Assembly (NCBI GenBank): GCA_902477365.1
Contig: CABSGW010000086.1
Coordinates: 1 to 9,843 of the forward strand
DNA from: an uncultured Prevotellaceae bacterium
Lineage (GTDB): Bacteria > Bacteroidota > Bacteroidia > Bacteroidales > Bacteroidaceae
Length of the DNA: 9,843 bases
Direction: 5' to 3'
Each line of letters starts with the position of its first letter. Position 1 is the stretch's first letter. A model generated the notes under the pieces. That model saw only the letters and a program-made list of their open reading frames with translations, was not told the origin of the DNA and made no database searches. The position numbers were made by a program, and so were the translations under genes. Shown here one piece after another: positions 1 through 6,982 of this stretch.

Positions 1-1
1 A

Positions 2-73
2 GAAGAACAGGAGTTATACGATACGCTGGAACTGCTCCGGGAGGAAGCGGAAGAAGATATGCTAAGTGAATAA
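2..73 (+). CDS. C-terminal end of an unidentified upstream protein (partial)
   Basis: An open frame enters from the left edge and ends at TAA 71-73, giving 23 residues that finish in ELYDTLELLREEAEEDMLSE. The tail is strongly acidic and probably helical (ten Glu and two Asp in 23 residues). It stops two bases before the wzx ATG, so the two genes are almost certainly cotranscribed and probably translationally coupled. The fragment is too short to assign a family. An upstream capsule-locus regulator or assembly protein would fit the position, but that is only a guess from context. Confidence 0.6.
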   Translation, partial: EEQELYDTLELLREEAEEDMLSE

Positions 74-75
74 GA

Positions 76-1623
76 ATGTCTACAACTTCAGAAAATAACA
101 AACGGATCGCCAAGAATACGGCATTGCTTTACATCAGGATGATATTCCTGATGGCCGTAACCCTTTATACCTCCCGTGTCATTCTTCAAATGCTCGGTGT
201 AACGGATTTCGGTATCTACAGCGTGGTAGGAGGTGTCGTATCCATGTTGGGATTTATGAGCGGCTCATTAAGCGGGGCTACCTCCCGGTTCATTACTTTT
301 GAGTTGGGACGGGGCAAGGACGGGAATGTAAAAACCGTCTTCCGCTGTGCGGCCAGTATTCATTATGTGCTGGCCGGCATCATTCTGCTGTTGGCTGAAA
401 CCATCGGCCTGTGGTTTGTCATGCAGAAACTGGTAATACCTCCCGAACGTATGATGGCTGCGTTGTGGGTGTACCAGTGTTCGGTCCTGACTTTCATTGT
501 CTCGATTATAAGCGCACCTTACAACGCACTCATCATCGCTCATGAACGTATGGGGGCATTTGCCTATATTTCCATTTTCGAGACCATAGCAAAATTGTTA
601 GTGGTCATTTCATTGGCGTGGAGTGTGTTTGACCGGCTGGCCACGTATGCGGTGTTATTGTTGGTTGTACAAGTTGTCGTCCGACTGGTTTACACGTTGT
701 ATTGTAACCGCCATTTCCCGGAAACCGATTCCCGTTGGATGTGGAACAAGGAGCTTTCGCGTAAAATGTTTGTCTATACAGGCTGGACACTGAACGGAAA
801 TCTGGCCGTAATCGGTTATACGCAAGGGATAAACATTCTGTTGAACCTCTTTTTCGGGCCGGCGGTGAATGCCGCAAGGGGATTTGCCGTACAGGTACAG
901 GCTGCTGTCAACCAATTCTTTTCGAACTTTCAGATGGCTGTACGCCCACAAATCGTAAAGTCGTATGCGCAAGACAACCTGGTTTATATGCACAAATTGA
1001 TTCTGGTCAGTTCGCGTTATTCCTTTTTCCTGATCCTGTTGATATCTTTTCCCCTTCTAGTCAATACCGAATACATCTTACAACTCTGGCTGGGTGAGGT
1101 GCCTGCACATACGGTGGCTTTCACCCGGCTGATGGTGCTGGCCTGTATGAATTACGCATTAAGCCAGCCAACCATAATGGCCATACACGCTACGGGTGAT
1201 TTAAAGAAATTCCAGTTGATAGAAGGTTCGATGTTGTTGATGGTAATTCCTATCGCTTACTTACTGCTTAAATACGCACATATCTCTCCCGAATCCGTGT
1301 TCATTGTCTACTTGGTTATCGAGACCGTAACCCAGTTGGTTCGGGTTTGGATTGTATATCCACGTGTCAGGCTGGCAAAACGCAAATATATCACCGAGGT
1401 ACTTTGGCCGATAGCAAAGGTATGTTTACCGTTATTACCGGCTGGTTGGTACTTGTACCAATATACCGCCTCCAGCTGGACTGGTTTGTTGCTCAACGGT
1501 ACATTATGTTTGGTCTGTACAATGATCATATTGATTGTTTTCGGACTCAGAAAGGATGAACGCTGGTTCATCCATGAAAAGGTTACGGCATTCATAAACA
1601 AAAAAATACAACACGAAAAATGA
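76..1623 (+). CDS. wzx: Wzx-type lipid-linked oligosaccharide flippase (MOP superfamily)
   Basis: This 515-residue inner-membrane protein would flip undecaprenyl-diphosphate-linked repeat units from the cytoplasmic to the periplasmic face. The sequence is dominated by about 12 or more hydrophobic helices, the first near residues 15-37, others near 48-67, 92-114 and 126-153, and the last near 470-491. The N-terminal pattern (SRVILQMLGVTDFGIYSVVGG, then SLSGATSRFITFELGRG) is typical of polysaccharide flippases of Bacteroidota capsule loci, and the length is normal for the family. The start is ATG 76, two bases after the previous stop. The stop overlaps the start of the next gene as ATGA. G+C is clearly higher than in the genes that follow (34 of 60 bases by hand count at 841-900). 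Family assignment is firm; the transported glycan cannot be read from sequence. Confidence 0.93.
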   Translation: MSTTSENNKRIAKNTALLYIRMIFLMAVTLYTSRVILQMLGVTDFGIYSVVGGVVSMLGFMSGSLSGATSRFITFELGRGKDGNVKTVFRCAASIHYVLAGIILLLAETIGLWFVMQKLVIPPERMMAALWVYQCSVLTFIVSIISAPYNALIIAHERMGAFAYISIFETIAKLLVVISLAWSVFDRLATYAVLLLVVQVVVRLVYTLYCNRHFPETDSRWMWNKELSRKMFVYTGWTLNGNLAVIGYTQGINILLNLFFGPAVNAARGFAVQVQAAVNQFFSNFQMAVRPQIVKSYAQDNLVYMHKLILVSSRYSFFLILLISFPLLVNTEYILQLWLGEVPAHTVAFTRLMVLACMNYALSQPTIMAIHATGDLKKFQLIEGSMLLMVIPIAYLLLKYAHISPESVFIVYLVIETVTQLVRVWIVYPRVRLAKRKYITEVLWPIAKVCLPLLPAGWYLYQYTASSWTGLLLNGTLCLVCTMIILIVFGLRKDERWFIHEKVTAFINKKIQHEK

Positions 1624-2552
1624 TGGAAAATCCCCAAATCTCCGTGATTGTTCCGGTATATAAGGCTGAGAACTATTTACACAAATGTGTGGATAGTTTG
1701 CTGGCGCAGACTTTTACCAATTTTGAAATAATTCTGGTGGATGATGGTAGTCCCGACCGTTCGGGAGAGATATGTGATGAATATGCAAAGAAAGACAGTC
1801 GGATAAAGGTTATCCATAAAGAGAATGGAGGGGTGAGTTCTGCCCGCCAGTGTGGAATAGATAACGCACGGGGAGAATATACCATTCATGCAGATCCGGA
1901 TGATTGGGTAGAAAACAATATGTTGGAGGAACTTTACCGAAAGGCAAAAGAAGATGATGCAGATATGGTAATTTGCGATTTTTATATAGAAAATGAAAAT
2001 AAAACCACCTATATAAAGCAAAAACCCATATCCTTGAATTATAAGGCTATGATTTGTGAATTATTTCAACAATTGCATGGTAGTTGTTGGAATAAGCTTA
2101 TACGAAGAACTTGTTATGTTGATAATGATGTTAAATTTCCATTGGACTTTAGTTATTGTGAAGATCTGATTTTTAATATTCGATTAATTAAAAATGATAT
2201 TAAAATAGCTTATCTTCCTTTAGCTTTTTATCATTATGAGCAAAATGTAAATGTGAATTCTCTTGTTATGAATCGTTCTGTAGAAACAAATATAAAATTA
2301 TTTCAATTGTTTCATGCAGAATTGCCTTCGGATATATTTCATAAGGTTGCTCCTTATTTGGCATATAGTATCGTGTTACATGCTTGTAATTCGTCACAGT
2401 GCTCATCAAGGACGTTCCGTTCGAAATTCCGTTATTATGCCCGTATTGCAATCCGAGCTCATAAACGTATTTTTTTGATTCGTTTATCCCTGTTGTTTGC
2501 TGCTTATGTGACGTATCGGCCAATACAAAATATACTAAAATTGCCAAAGTAG
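1620..2552 (+). CDS. Family 2 (GT-A fold) glycosyltransferase
   Basis: This 310-residue cytoplasmic or peripheral-membrane enzyme would transfer one sugar from a nucleotide sugar to the lipid-linked repeat unit. It starts with the GT2 strand ISVIVPVYKAENYL. It has the nucleotide-binding DDGSPD at 41-46, the ENGGVSSAR block, and the metal-binding DxD equivalent HADPDDW at 90-96 (usually VDSDDW). A basic, hydrophobic C-terminus (about 265-310) may hold it at the membrane. The start ATG 1620 overlaps the wzx stop by four bases; an immediately following ATG at 1623 is an equally good start. Base composition steps sharply within the gene: about 42% G+C over 1621-1980, about 26% over 1981-2340 and about 41% over 2341-2520. 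The conserved donor-binding half is thus unlike the acceptor half. Family is sure; donor and linkage are unknown. Confidence 0.92.
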   Translation: MMENPQISVIVPVYKAENYLHKCVDSLLAQTFTNFEIILVDDGSPDRSGEICDEYAKKDSRIKVIHKENGGVSSARQCGIDNARGEYTIHADPDDWVENNMLEELYRKAKEDDADMVICDFYIENENKTTYIKQKPISLNYKAMICELFQQLHGSCWNKLIRRTCYVDNDVKFPLDFSYCEDLIFNIRLIKNDIKIAYLPLAFYHYEQNVNVNSLVMNRSVETNIKLFQLFHAELPSDIFHKVAPYLAYSIVLHACNSSQCSSRTFRSKFRYYARIAIRAHKRIFLIRLSLLFAAYVTYRPIQNILKLPK

Positions 2553-2610
2553 CTTAAACAAGGCTATTACCCATAAATAATTACTCTTAATACAATAATT
2601 CAAAACGGTT

Positions 2611-3513
2611 ATGAATTACTTGAAGTTTATTAAAAACCCTTTTTATGGTCTAAAGTGCATAAAAGAAATTATTGCCTATTATTTATACAATCGAAAAAGG
2701 TTATCAAAACTACAGATTTTAAATTCAGTGGAGACATTGGACTTAATAAAGCAACAGCGGCTGTCTGTTTCGCGTTATGGTGATGGCGAATTTAGTGTTA
2801 TGCGTGGACGTGGTAATAAATTTCAGAAACCGGATTCAAGGTTACAACTACGTTTACGGGAAGTGGCGGCAAGTAAAATGAATAACCATTTGGTTTGTAT
2901 GCCATATGCGCTTAAAACAACTAAACTTTTAAAGGACTGTTTTCGTCGTCCATGGATATATGTTGCAGCTCATAATTCCGACATGTTGTTGACCTTATTA
3001 CATCCAAAACAAATCTATGGAGATGCTTTAATTACGCGTTTTTATATGGACTATGCAGATAAGGCGATATGTCCCGACATCCTGAAAAAATTAAAGGCAT
3101 TATGGGAGGAGCAGGAAATTTGCATTATTGAAGGAGAAAAAAGTAGAATTGGTGTTTCAAATGATTTGTTTGCTAAAACAAAGTCTGTTCAGCGTATTTT
3201 ATGCCCTGCTGAAGATGCTTTCTCCGTGTATGAAAAGATATTGAATAGAGCCATTCAAATACCCAAGAACAAACTTGTTTTAGTCGCTTTAGGAATGACG
3301 GCAACAGTGTTGACTTACGACTTGTGTAAAAGGGGATATTGGGCAATAGATTTTGGACATATGGATATAGAATACGAATGGTATAGGTTAAAGGCAACAA
3401 AAAAAGTCGCTGTAACAGGGAAATATATTAGTGAGGTGCCTGGAGGGAAAAATGTAATTGAAATGAAATCCGTTGAATATGAAAGCCAGATTATCGACCG
3501 TATTTCGTTATAG
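2611..3513 (+). CDS. GT-D fold (DUF1792 family) glycosyltransferase
   Basis: The 300-residue product matches the DUF1792 / GT-D family, a third glycosyltransferase fold first recognised in a streptococcal adhesin glucosyltransferase. Visible signatures are SVSRYGDGEF at 52-61, whose Asp58-Gly-Glu60 fits the family DxE metal motif. Others are YGDALITRFYMDYADK, then EGEKSRIGVSNDLF starting at Glu174, then ILCPAEDAF, and near the C-terminus LVALGMTATVLTYDL with IDFGHMDIEYEWY. About 40 residues precede the domain and are basic and hydrophobic, possibly a membrane contact. The gene sits 58 bases after the preceding GT2 and is A/T-rich like its neighbours. It is expected to add one sugar to the repeat unit; glucose is the known donor for one family member but cannot be assumed here. 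No Shine-Dalgarno sequence is present. Confidence 0.88.
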   Translation: MNYLKFIKNPFYGLKCIKEIIAYYLYNRKRLSKLQILNSVETLDLIKQQRLSVSRYGDGEFSVMRGRGNKFQKPDSRLQLRLREVAASKMNNHLVCMPYALKTTKLLKDCFRRPWIYVAAHNSDMLLTLLHPKQIYGDALITRFYMDYADKAICPDILKKLKALWEEQEICIIEGEKSRIGVSNDLFAKTKSVQRILCPAEDAFSVYEKILNRAIQIPKNKLVLVALGMTATVLTYDLCKRGYWAIDFGHMDIEYEWYRLKATKKVAVTGKYISEVPGGKNVIEMKSVEYESQIIDRISL

Positions 3514-3721
3514 GGACACGATATAGAATACCTGCATATAATTCTTCAAATTAAATCTTATGATCTAATGCCCAAGAGGTTTAATATTTAAATGTATCAT
3601 ACAAATCAAGTGAGATTCTTTTTTTAAGTTTTACTGTTTTTTCTATTTAGTTAAGCTGTATATTCCTTTTTCCCGTACAAGCCAGTTTTTTATTTATTAA
3701 AATATTTCATTCCACCTGATT
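3514..3721. other. A/T-rich 208-base intergenic gap before the polymerase gene
   Basis: This is the longest non-coding stretch in the window. All three forward frames are closed by stops and show no recognisable remnant of a neighbouring gene. It contains several T-runs and no convincing hairpin. No match to the Bacteroides promoter pair (TTTG, then TAnnTTTG with about 20 bases between) is convincing; the closest is TAAGTTTT at 3625-3632, without a proper partner upstream. It may simply be a junction left by cassette exchange. Confidence 0.4.
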
Positions 3722-4786
3722 ATGGTTCTTTTTTTTGTAGCTTCCTATATATGGTTTTCTTTTTTGTTCTTTAAATGGAACAATGATCCACCAATGAAAC
3801 TTGTAACGATATCGGTAGTTGTGTTAATTTGTTTTTCAGGTTTTCGGGATAGTGTAGGAATTGATTTCTTTACCTATAAAATGATGTATGAGAATTTGAA
3901 TAATTATTATTTACACTCGATAGAGCCTGTGTGGTTTCCTTTAGCGCAATTACTTCATTCTTTTCATTTTTCTTTTGTGGGGTGGTGTTTGGTAACATCT
4001 TTAGTTATTTTAGTTGGGTTTCAGTACGGTTTTTGGAAATTATCAAAAAGCATCTCATTGTCCTGGCTGTTTTTCCTTATTACAATTTTGTTCGCAACTT
4101 CCATGAATGTTGTACGGCAATATGTTGCAATGTCTATTGTCTTTGCTGGTACGTATTTAGTTCTAGAAAAAAAATGGAAATGGTTTTGTGTTGTTGTAAT
4201 GATCGCTTTGCAGTTTCATGTTTCTGCTATTGTTTCGCTTGTCATCCCCTTATTATACAGTGTAAAAAGGAAAAAAATATTATGGATCGGATTATTGGTC
4301 AGCTTTCTGTTTGGGGAAGCATTGATGAATATTTTTATGGAAGGAATTCGTTCACTGGTACAGGGTTTTATTGGTTTGTCAGAATCTCGACGAACTTATG
4401 GTTATGATGTAGACAGTATAGACAATGGTATTGCATCTGGATTATACAAATATACATTGAATATAATTGCAGTTTTACTGATAATTATTTGTGAAAAGAT
4501 GCGAGATAAAAATAAGGAATATTTTCTATATAAGAATTTCCTGCTGAACCTTTTTATTACTTCCGTTATTGTCTACAATATGTTTATGACGTTTCAAGTA
4601 TATCGTAGACTTTATGAATATTTCTTCATGTATGTTACTTTGTTGATTCCTTATATTTGCGTACGGCATCAAAATGCACAGGTACGTTTGATAACCTATC
4701 TCTTATTTTCAGCCTGTTTTGTTGCTTTTTCATTGAAAGCCAGCTGGGGGACTCCGTATGAGATGAATCTTACATTATTTGAATGA
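3722..4786 (+). CDS. wzy: EpsG-family polysaccharide polymerase (Wzy-like)
   Basis: This 354-residue polytopic membrane protein is predicted to polymerise flipped repeat units in the periplasm. The EpsG-family pattern is visible: an N-terminal hydrophobic helix, then GFRDSVGIDFFTY (starting at Gly40), then MNVVRQYVA at 128-136 and QFHVSAI at 164-170, followed by alternating helices to the end. Length is normal for EpsG proteins. ATG 3722 is the only Met near the N-terminus; the frame opens at 3701 after a TAA, so at most seven residues could be added by a non-ATG start. The gene carries eight-base homopolymers at 3729-3736 (T, codons 3-5) and 4167-4174 (A). It is the only polymerase candidate here, pairs with the wzx at the left, and is A/T-rich. 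Substrate and linkage cannot be inferred. Confidence 0.87.
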   Translation: MVLFFVASYIWFSFLFFKWNNDPPMKLVTISVVVLICFSGFRDSVGIDFFTYKMMYENLNNYYLHSIEPVWFPLAQLLHSFHFSFVGWCLVTSLVILVGFQYGFWKLSKSISLSWLFFLITILFATSMNVVRQYVAMSIVFAGTYLVLEKKWKWFCVVVMIALQFHVSAIVSLVIPLLYSVKRKKILWIGLLVSFLFGEALMNIFMEGIRSLVQGFIGLSESRRTYGYDVDSIDNGIASGLYKYTLNIIAVLLIIICEKMRDKNKEYFLYKNFLLNLFITSVIVYNMFMTFQVYRRLYEYFFMYVTLLIPYICVRHQNAQVRLITYLLFSACFVAFSLKASWGTPYEMNLTLFE

Positions 4787-4819
4787 TAGCAAATAGGAAT
4801 GTGTTGTTGATTGGCTTGT

Positions 4820-4847
4820 AATGAATTTTGAGAGGTTAAAATTCATT
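4820..4847 (+). terminator. Perfect A/T-rich hairpin followed by a T-rich tract
   Basis: AATGAATTTT at 4820-4829 is the exact reverse complement of AAAATTCATT at 4838-4847. The inner bases G4830-T4837 and A4831-T4836 can also pair, giving a 12-pair stem closed by the tetraloop GAGG. A T-rich stretch follows (4846-4855, interrupted by one G). It lies between the polymerase stop and the next ATG at 4861, ending only 13 bases before that start. The shape resembles an intrinsic terminator, but the stem has a single G-C pair, so it may be a weak attenuator, an mRNA 3' end stabiliser, or a translation-start structure instead. Confidence 0.4.
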
Positions 4848-4860
4848 TTGTTTTTATGTA

Positions 4861-6057
4861 ATGGAAATAGAAAATTTATATATGTATAGAAAACAGCATT
4901 CTAATTTAGAATCAAAATTACAATTGAGAACAATTGTGTATTTAGTCAATTCCCTCCGCAAAGCTGGTCCTGTCAATGTCCTGTATGATATTATTTCTCA
5001 TTTGGATCAGTCTCATTATCGGGTTTATATAGTCAAATTTTTGGAAGATGATCTAGAACGTTCTATAACAGCACGTTTTAAAGAACTTGGTGTGAAGGTT
5101 ATTTCGTTGTCCTGTTCTTTTATCCGTTTAGAATTATGTACAAAATCTATAGCTAAGCAAGTAAATAATTTAATGAGAAAGATCCAACCAGATGTGATTC
5201 ATACACATGGTTATCATCCGGTTTTAGTAGCGTCTTATTTACGGGAATGGAAACGGATAGAAACATTGCATTGTGTTTGTCAGGAAGATTTCATTTTTTC
5301 GAAAGGGCGAATAGTTGGTGGATATATGATAAGACGCTATTTACGTGCTTTACGGAAAATGGATCATTGTGCGGCCATATCCCATACCGTGAAAAGGGCT
5401 TATTTGCCAATCTTAGGTGAACGTAAAATAACTGTTGTTTATAATGGCTGTGATATCAGGCAATTTAGTCCTCTTTCTCAGGAACAGATTATTCAGAAAA
5501 AAAGGGAATTGAATATACCGGAAGGCTGTAGAATTTATGTTATAGTGGGTGCTTTGTCTGTTAGAAAAAATCCGTTGATTGTGGTACAATCATTTATTGA
5601 ATTGTATTTTCAAAAACAATTGTCTGAGCCAACTTTAGTTTTATTTTTCGGGATAGGGGATTTAATGAAGGAATGTATGCAGATGGCTCAGGAATATCCT
5701 TTTATTCAGTTTAAGGGGTATCAGATGAATGTGGCGGAATACATGCAAATAGCCGATTATAGTATTTGTGCTTCCCGTTCAGAGGGTTTTGGATTGAATT
5801 ATGTAGAATCGTTGATGGTAAATGTTCCTGTGATAGGTTCTGATATTCAACCATTTCAAGAATTTACAGAGATGCTTCCAGCCTTGCAGGTCTTACAATT
5901 TAAAGTAGATGACAAGGAGGGCTTGAAACAAGCTATTGTCAAGTCGCAACAGCTCCAATTAGATAAGGCTGTGTTGGGAGAAATGGCCCGAAAAACTTTT
6001 TCTGCTCAGAATATGTCAGATGGGTATGTTCAGCTCTATGAGCAGTTTTGGCATTGA
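4861..6057 (+). CDS. Family 4 (GT-B fold) glycosyltransferase
   Basis: The product (398 residues from ATG 4861) is a retaining GT-B glycosyltransferase acting on the cytoplasmic side of repeat-unit assembly. The N-terminal half has the acceptor-side motif VNSLRKAGPVNVLYDI and the HTHGYHPVLVASYLR segment. The C-terminal half begins after VVYNGCDIRQFSP and carries the donor-binding ASRSEGFGLNYVESLM with the E-x7-E pair of family GT4. The start is uncertain. About 22 residues precede the first beta strand, more than usual. ATG 4882 (residue 8) or TTG 4924, which would give MRTIVYLVNSL, are possible alternatives. It follows a 74-base gap containing a hairpin and is A/T-rich. Family is certain; sugar and linkage are unknown. 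Confidence 0.92.
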   Translation: MEIENLYMYRKQHSNLESKLQLRTIVYLVNSLRKAGPVNVLYDIISHLDQSHYRVYIVKFLEDDLERSITARFKELGVKVISLSCSFIRLELCTKSIAKQVNNLMRKIQPDVIHTHGYHPVLVASYLREWKRIETLHCVCQEDFIFSKGRIVGGYMIRRYLRALRKMDHCAAISHTVKRAYLPILGERKITVVYNGCDIRQFSPLSQEQIIQKKRELNIPEGCRIYVIVGALSVRKNPLIVVQSFIELYFQKQLSEPTLVLFFGIGDLMKECMQMAQEYPFIQFKGYQMNVAEYMQIADYSICASRSEGFGLNYVESLMVNVPVIGSDIQPFQEFTEMLPALQVLQFKVDDKEGLKQAIVKSQQLQLDKAVLGEMARKTFSAQNMSDGYVQLYEQFWH

Positions 6058-6176
6058 ATCTGACTATATTTTTTTGATATGGACGTAAGTCCTAATTCTA
6101 ATAAATACTTTTTGTTGAGTCTTTCTTCTTGGGTAGTTGGGATGTTTTAAGAGAGAGACTTTTATCCATTTTTACA

Positions 6177-6971
6177 ATGACTGATTTAGAACATTTACAG
6201 TGTGTTCTTTTGCTTATCGCAAAGGATCTTGACCGCCTATGCCGTAAACATGGCATACCTTATTATTTGAACGGCGGCAATGCTATTGGCGCTATCCGCC
6301 ATAAAGGATTCATTCCTTGGGATGATGATTTTGATATTATGCTGACCGCAGAACACTATGAACGTTTTATACGGGCTTGTCGGAAAGAGCTTGATCCCTC
6401 CCAATATTATATTCAGGAAGGAGGTGTTGACTGGCCGATGATGTATTCTAAGATTCGTTTAAGAAATACGTTCGTAAAAGATAAGGAAGAATATCCGGGA
6501 ACTCCCAAGGGGTGCGATGGCATTTGGGTGGATGTGTTCAAACTGGACCATGTTTCGAACACTCGGCCCATACAAGTTTGGCAATATGTATGTGGAAAGT
6601 TTTATAATGCATATACATTAAGGAAAAGAGGGTATAAAAGCGCATCCTTCCATAAGAAACTGATCATGTCAATGACCTGTCTGTTGGATATTCCGTTCAT
6701 ACGAAGATGGTGTTTGTATCAGACTACAAAATATAATGGAAAACATACGGCTTTCATTGGTTCTTTTTGGGAATCGACCCGTTTGAGAAATGCCATTCTC
6801 CCTTTTAACATGTATGGCGTTCCACGATACGTGACTTATGAGGACACAGAATTGCCCGTTCCTGAAAACTATGATGCCTACTTAACGAGAATTTTTGGAG
6901 ATTATATGACGTTGCCTCCAGAAGAGAAACGTGCTTATCACATTTCGGAGGTTGATTTTGGAAAATATTAA
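6177..6971 (+). CDS. licD: LicD-family phosphotransferase
   Basis: LicD enzymes transfer a phospho-alcohol (classically phosphocholine) from its CDP form to a sugar of a surface glycan. Residues 29-54 carry the family core: YYLNGG, then AIGAIRHKGFIPWDDD with the nucleotidyltransferase-type Asp triad at 49-51, then DI. It is followed by YSKIRLRNTFV and GIWVDVFKLD. The reading frame is open upstream to a TTG at 6129 (280 residues). ATG 6177 (264 residues) is preferred because it begins just ahead of the usual first helix (MTDLEHLQ) and is the only ATG there. It lies 11 bases before the cytidylyltransferase fusion gene, an arrangement that mirrors licC-licD logic. No choline kinase or uptake gene is in the window, so the substituent may be phosphocholine, phosphoethanolamine, glycerol phosphate or another. 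Family confidence is high, substrate low. Confidence 0.88.
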   Translation: MTDLEHLQCVLLLIAKDLDRLCRKHGIPYYLNGGNAIGAIRHKGFIPWDDDFDIMLTAEHYERFIRACRKELDPSQYYIQEGGVDWPMMYSKIRLRNTFVKDKEEYPGTPKGCDGIWVDVFKLDHVSNTRPIQVWQYVCGKFYNAYTLRKRGYKSASFHKKLIMSMTCLLDIPFIRRWCLYQTTKYNGKHTAFIGSFWESTRLRNAILPFNMYGVPRYVTYEDTELPVPENYDAYLTRIFGDYMTLPPEEKRAYHISEVDFGKY

Positions 6972-6982
6972 AAATACATAGC

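Noticed and set aside
605..993. Overlapping minus-strand open frames of about 90-112 codons across wzx.
   Set aside because: They are antisense shadows of a well-supported membrane protein gene, show no family motifs, and have no plausible promoter or start context. Minus-strand frames at 268-543, 1308-1637, 1677-2021, 2266-2547 and 6805-7074 were dropped for the same reason.
3514..3721. Possible internal promoter before the polymerase gene (TAAGTTTT at 3625-3632).
   Set aside because: It differs from the Bacteroides -7 consensus TAnnTTTG at the last base and no TTTG lies about 20 bases upstream; in such A/T-rich DNA a near match is expected by chance.
3931..4407. A 158-codon open frame on the + strand inside the polymerase gene.
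   Set aside because: It lies in the +1-shifted frame of a clear EpsG-like gene, is rich in Cys, Phe and Ser as expected from T-rich DNA, and has no recognisable domain.
6081..6092. Small inverted repeat GGACGTAAGTCC after the GT4 gene.
   Set aside because: Only four pairs with a four-base loop and no T-run directly after it, so too weak to call a terminator.
6073..6114. TTTG at 6073-6076 with TACTTTTTG at 6106-6114 as a promoter pair before licD.
   Set aside because: The spacing is about 29 bases rather than about 20, and the second element has one base too many between TA and TTTG.
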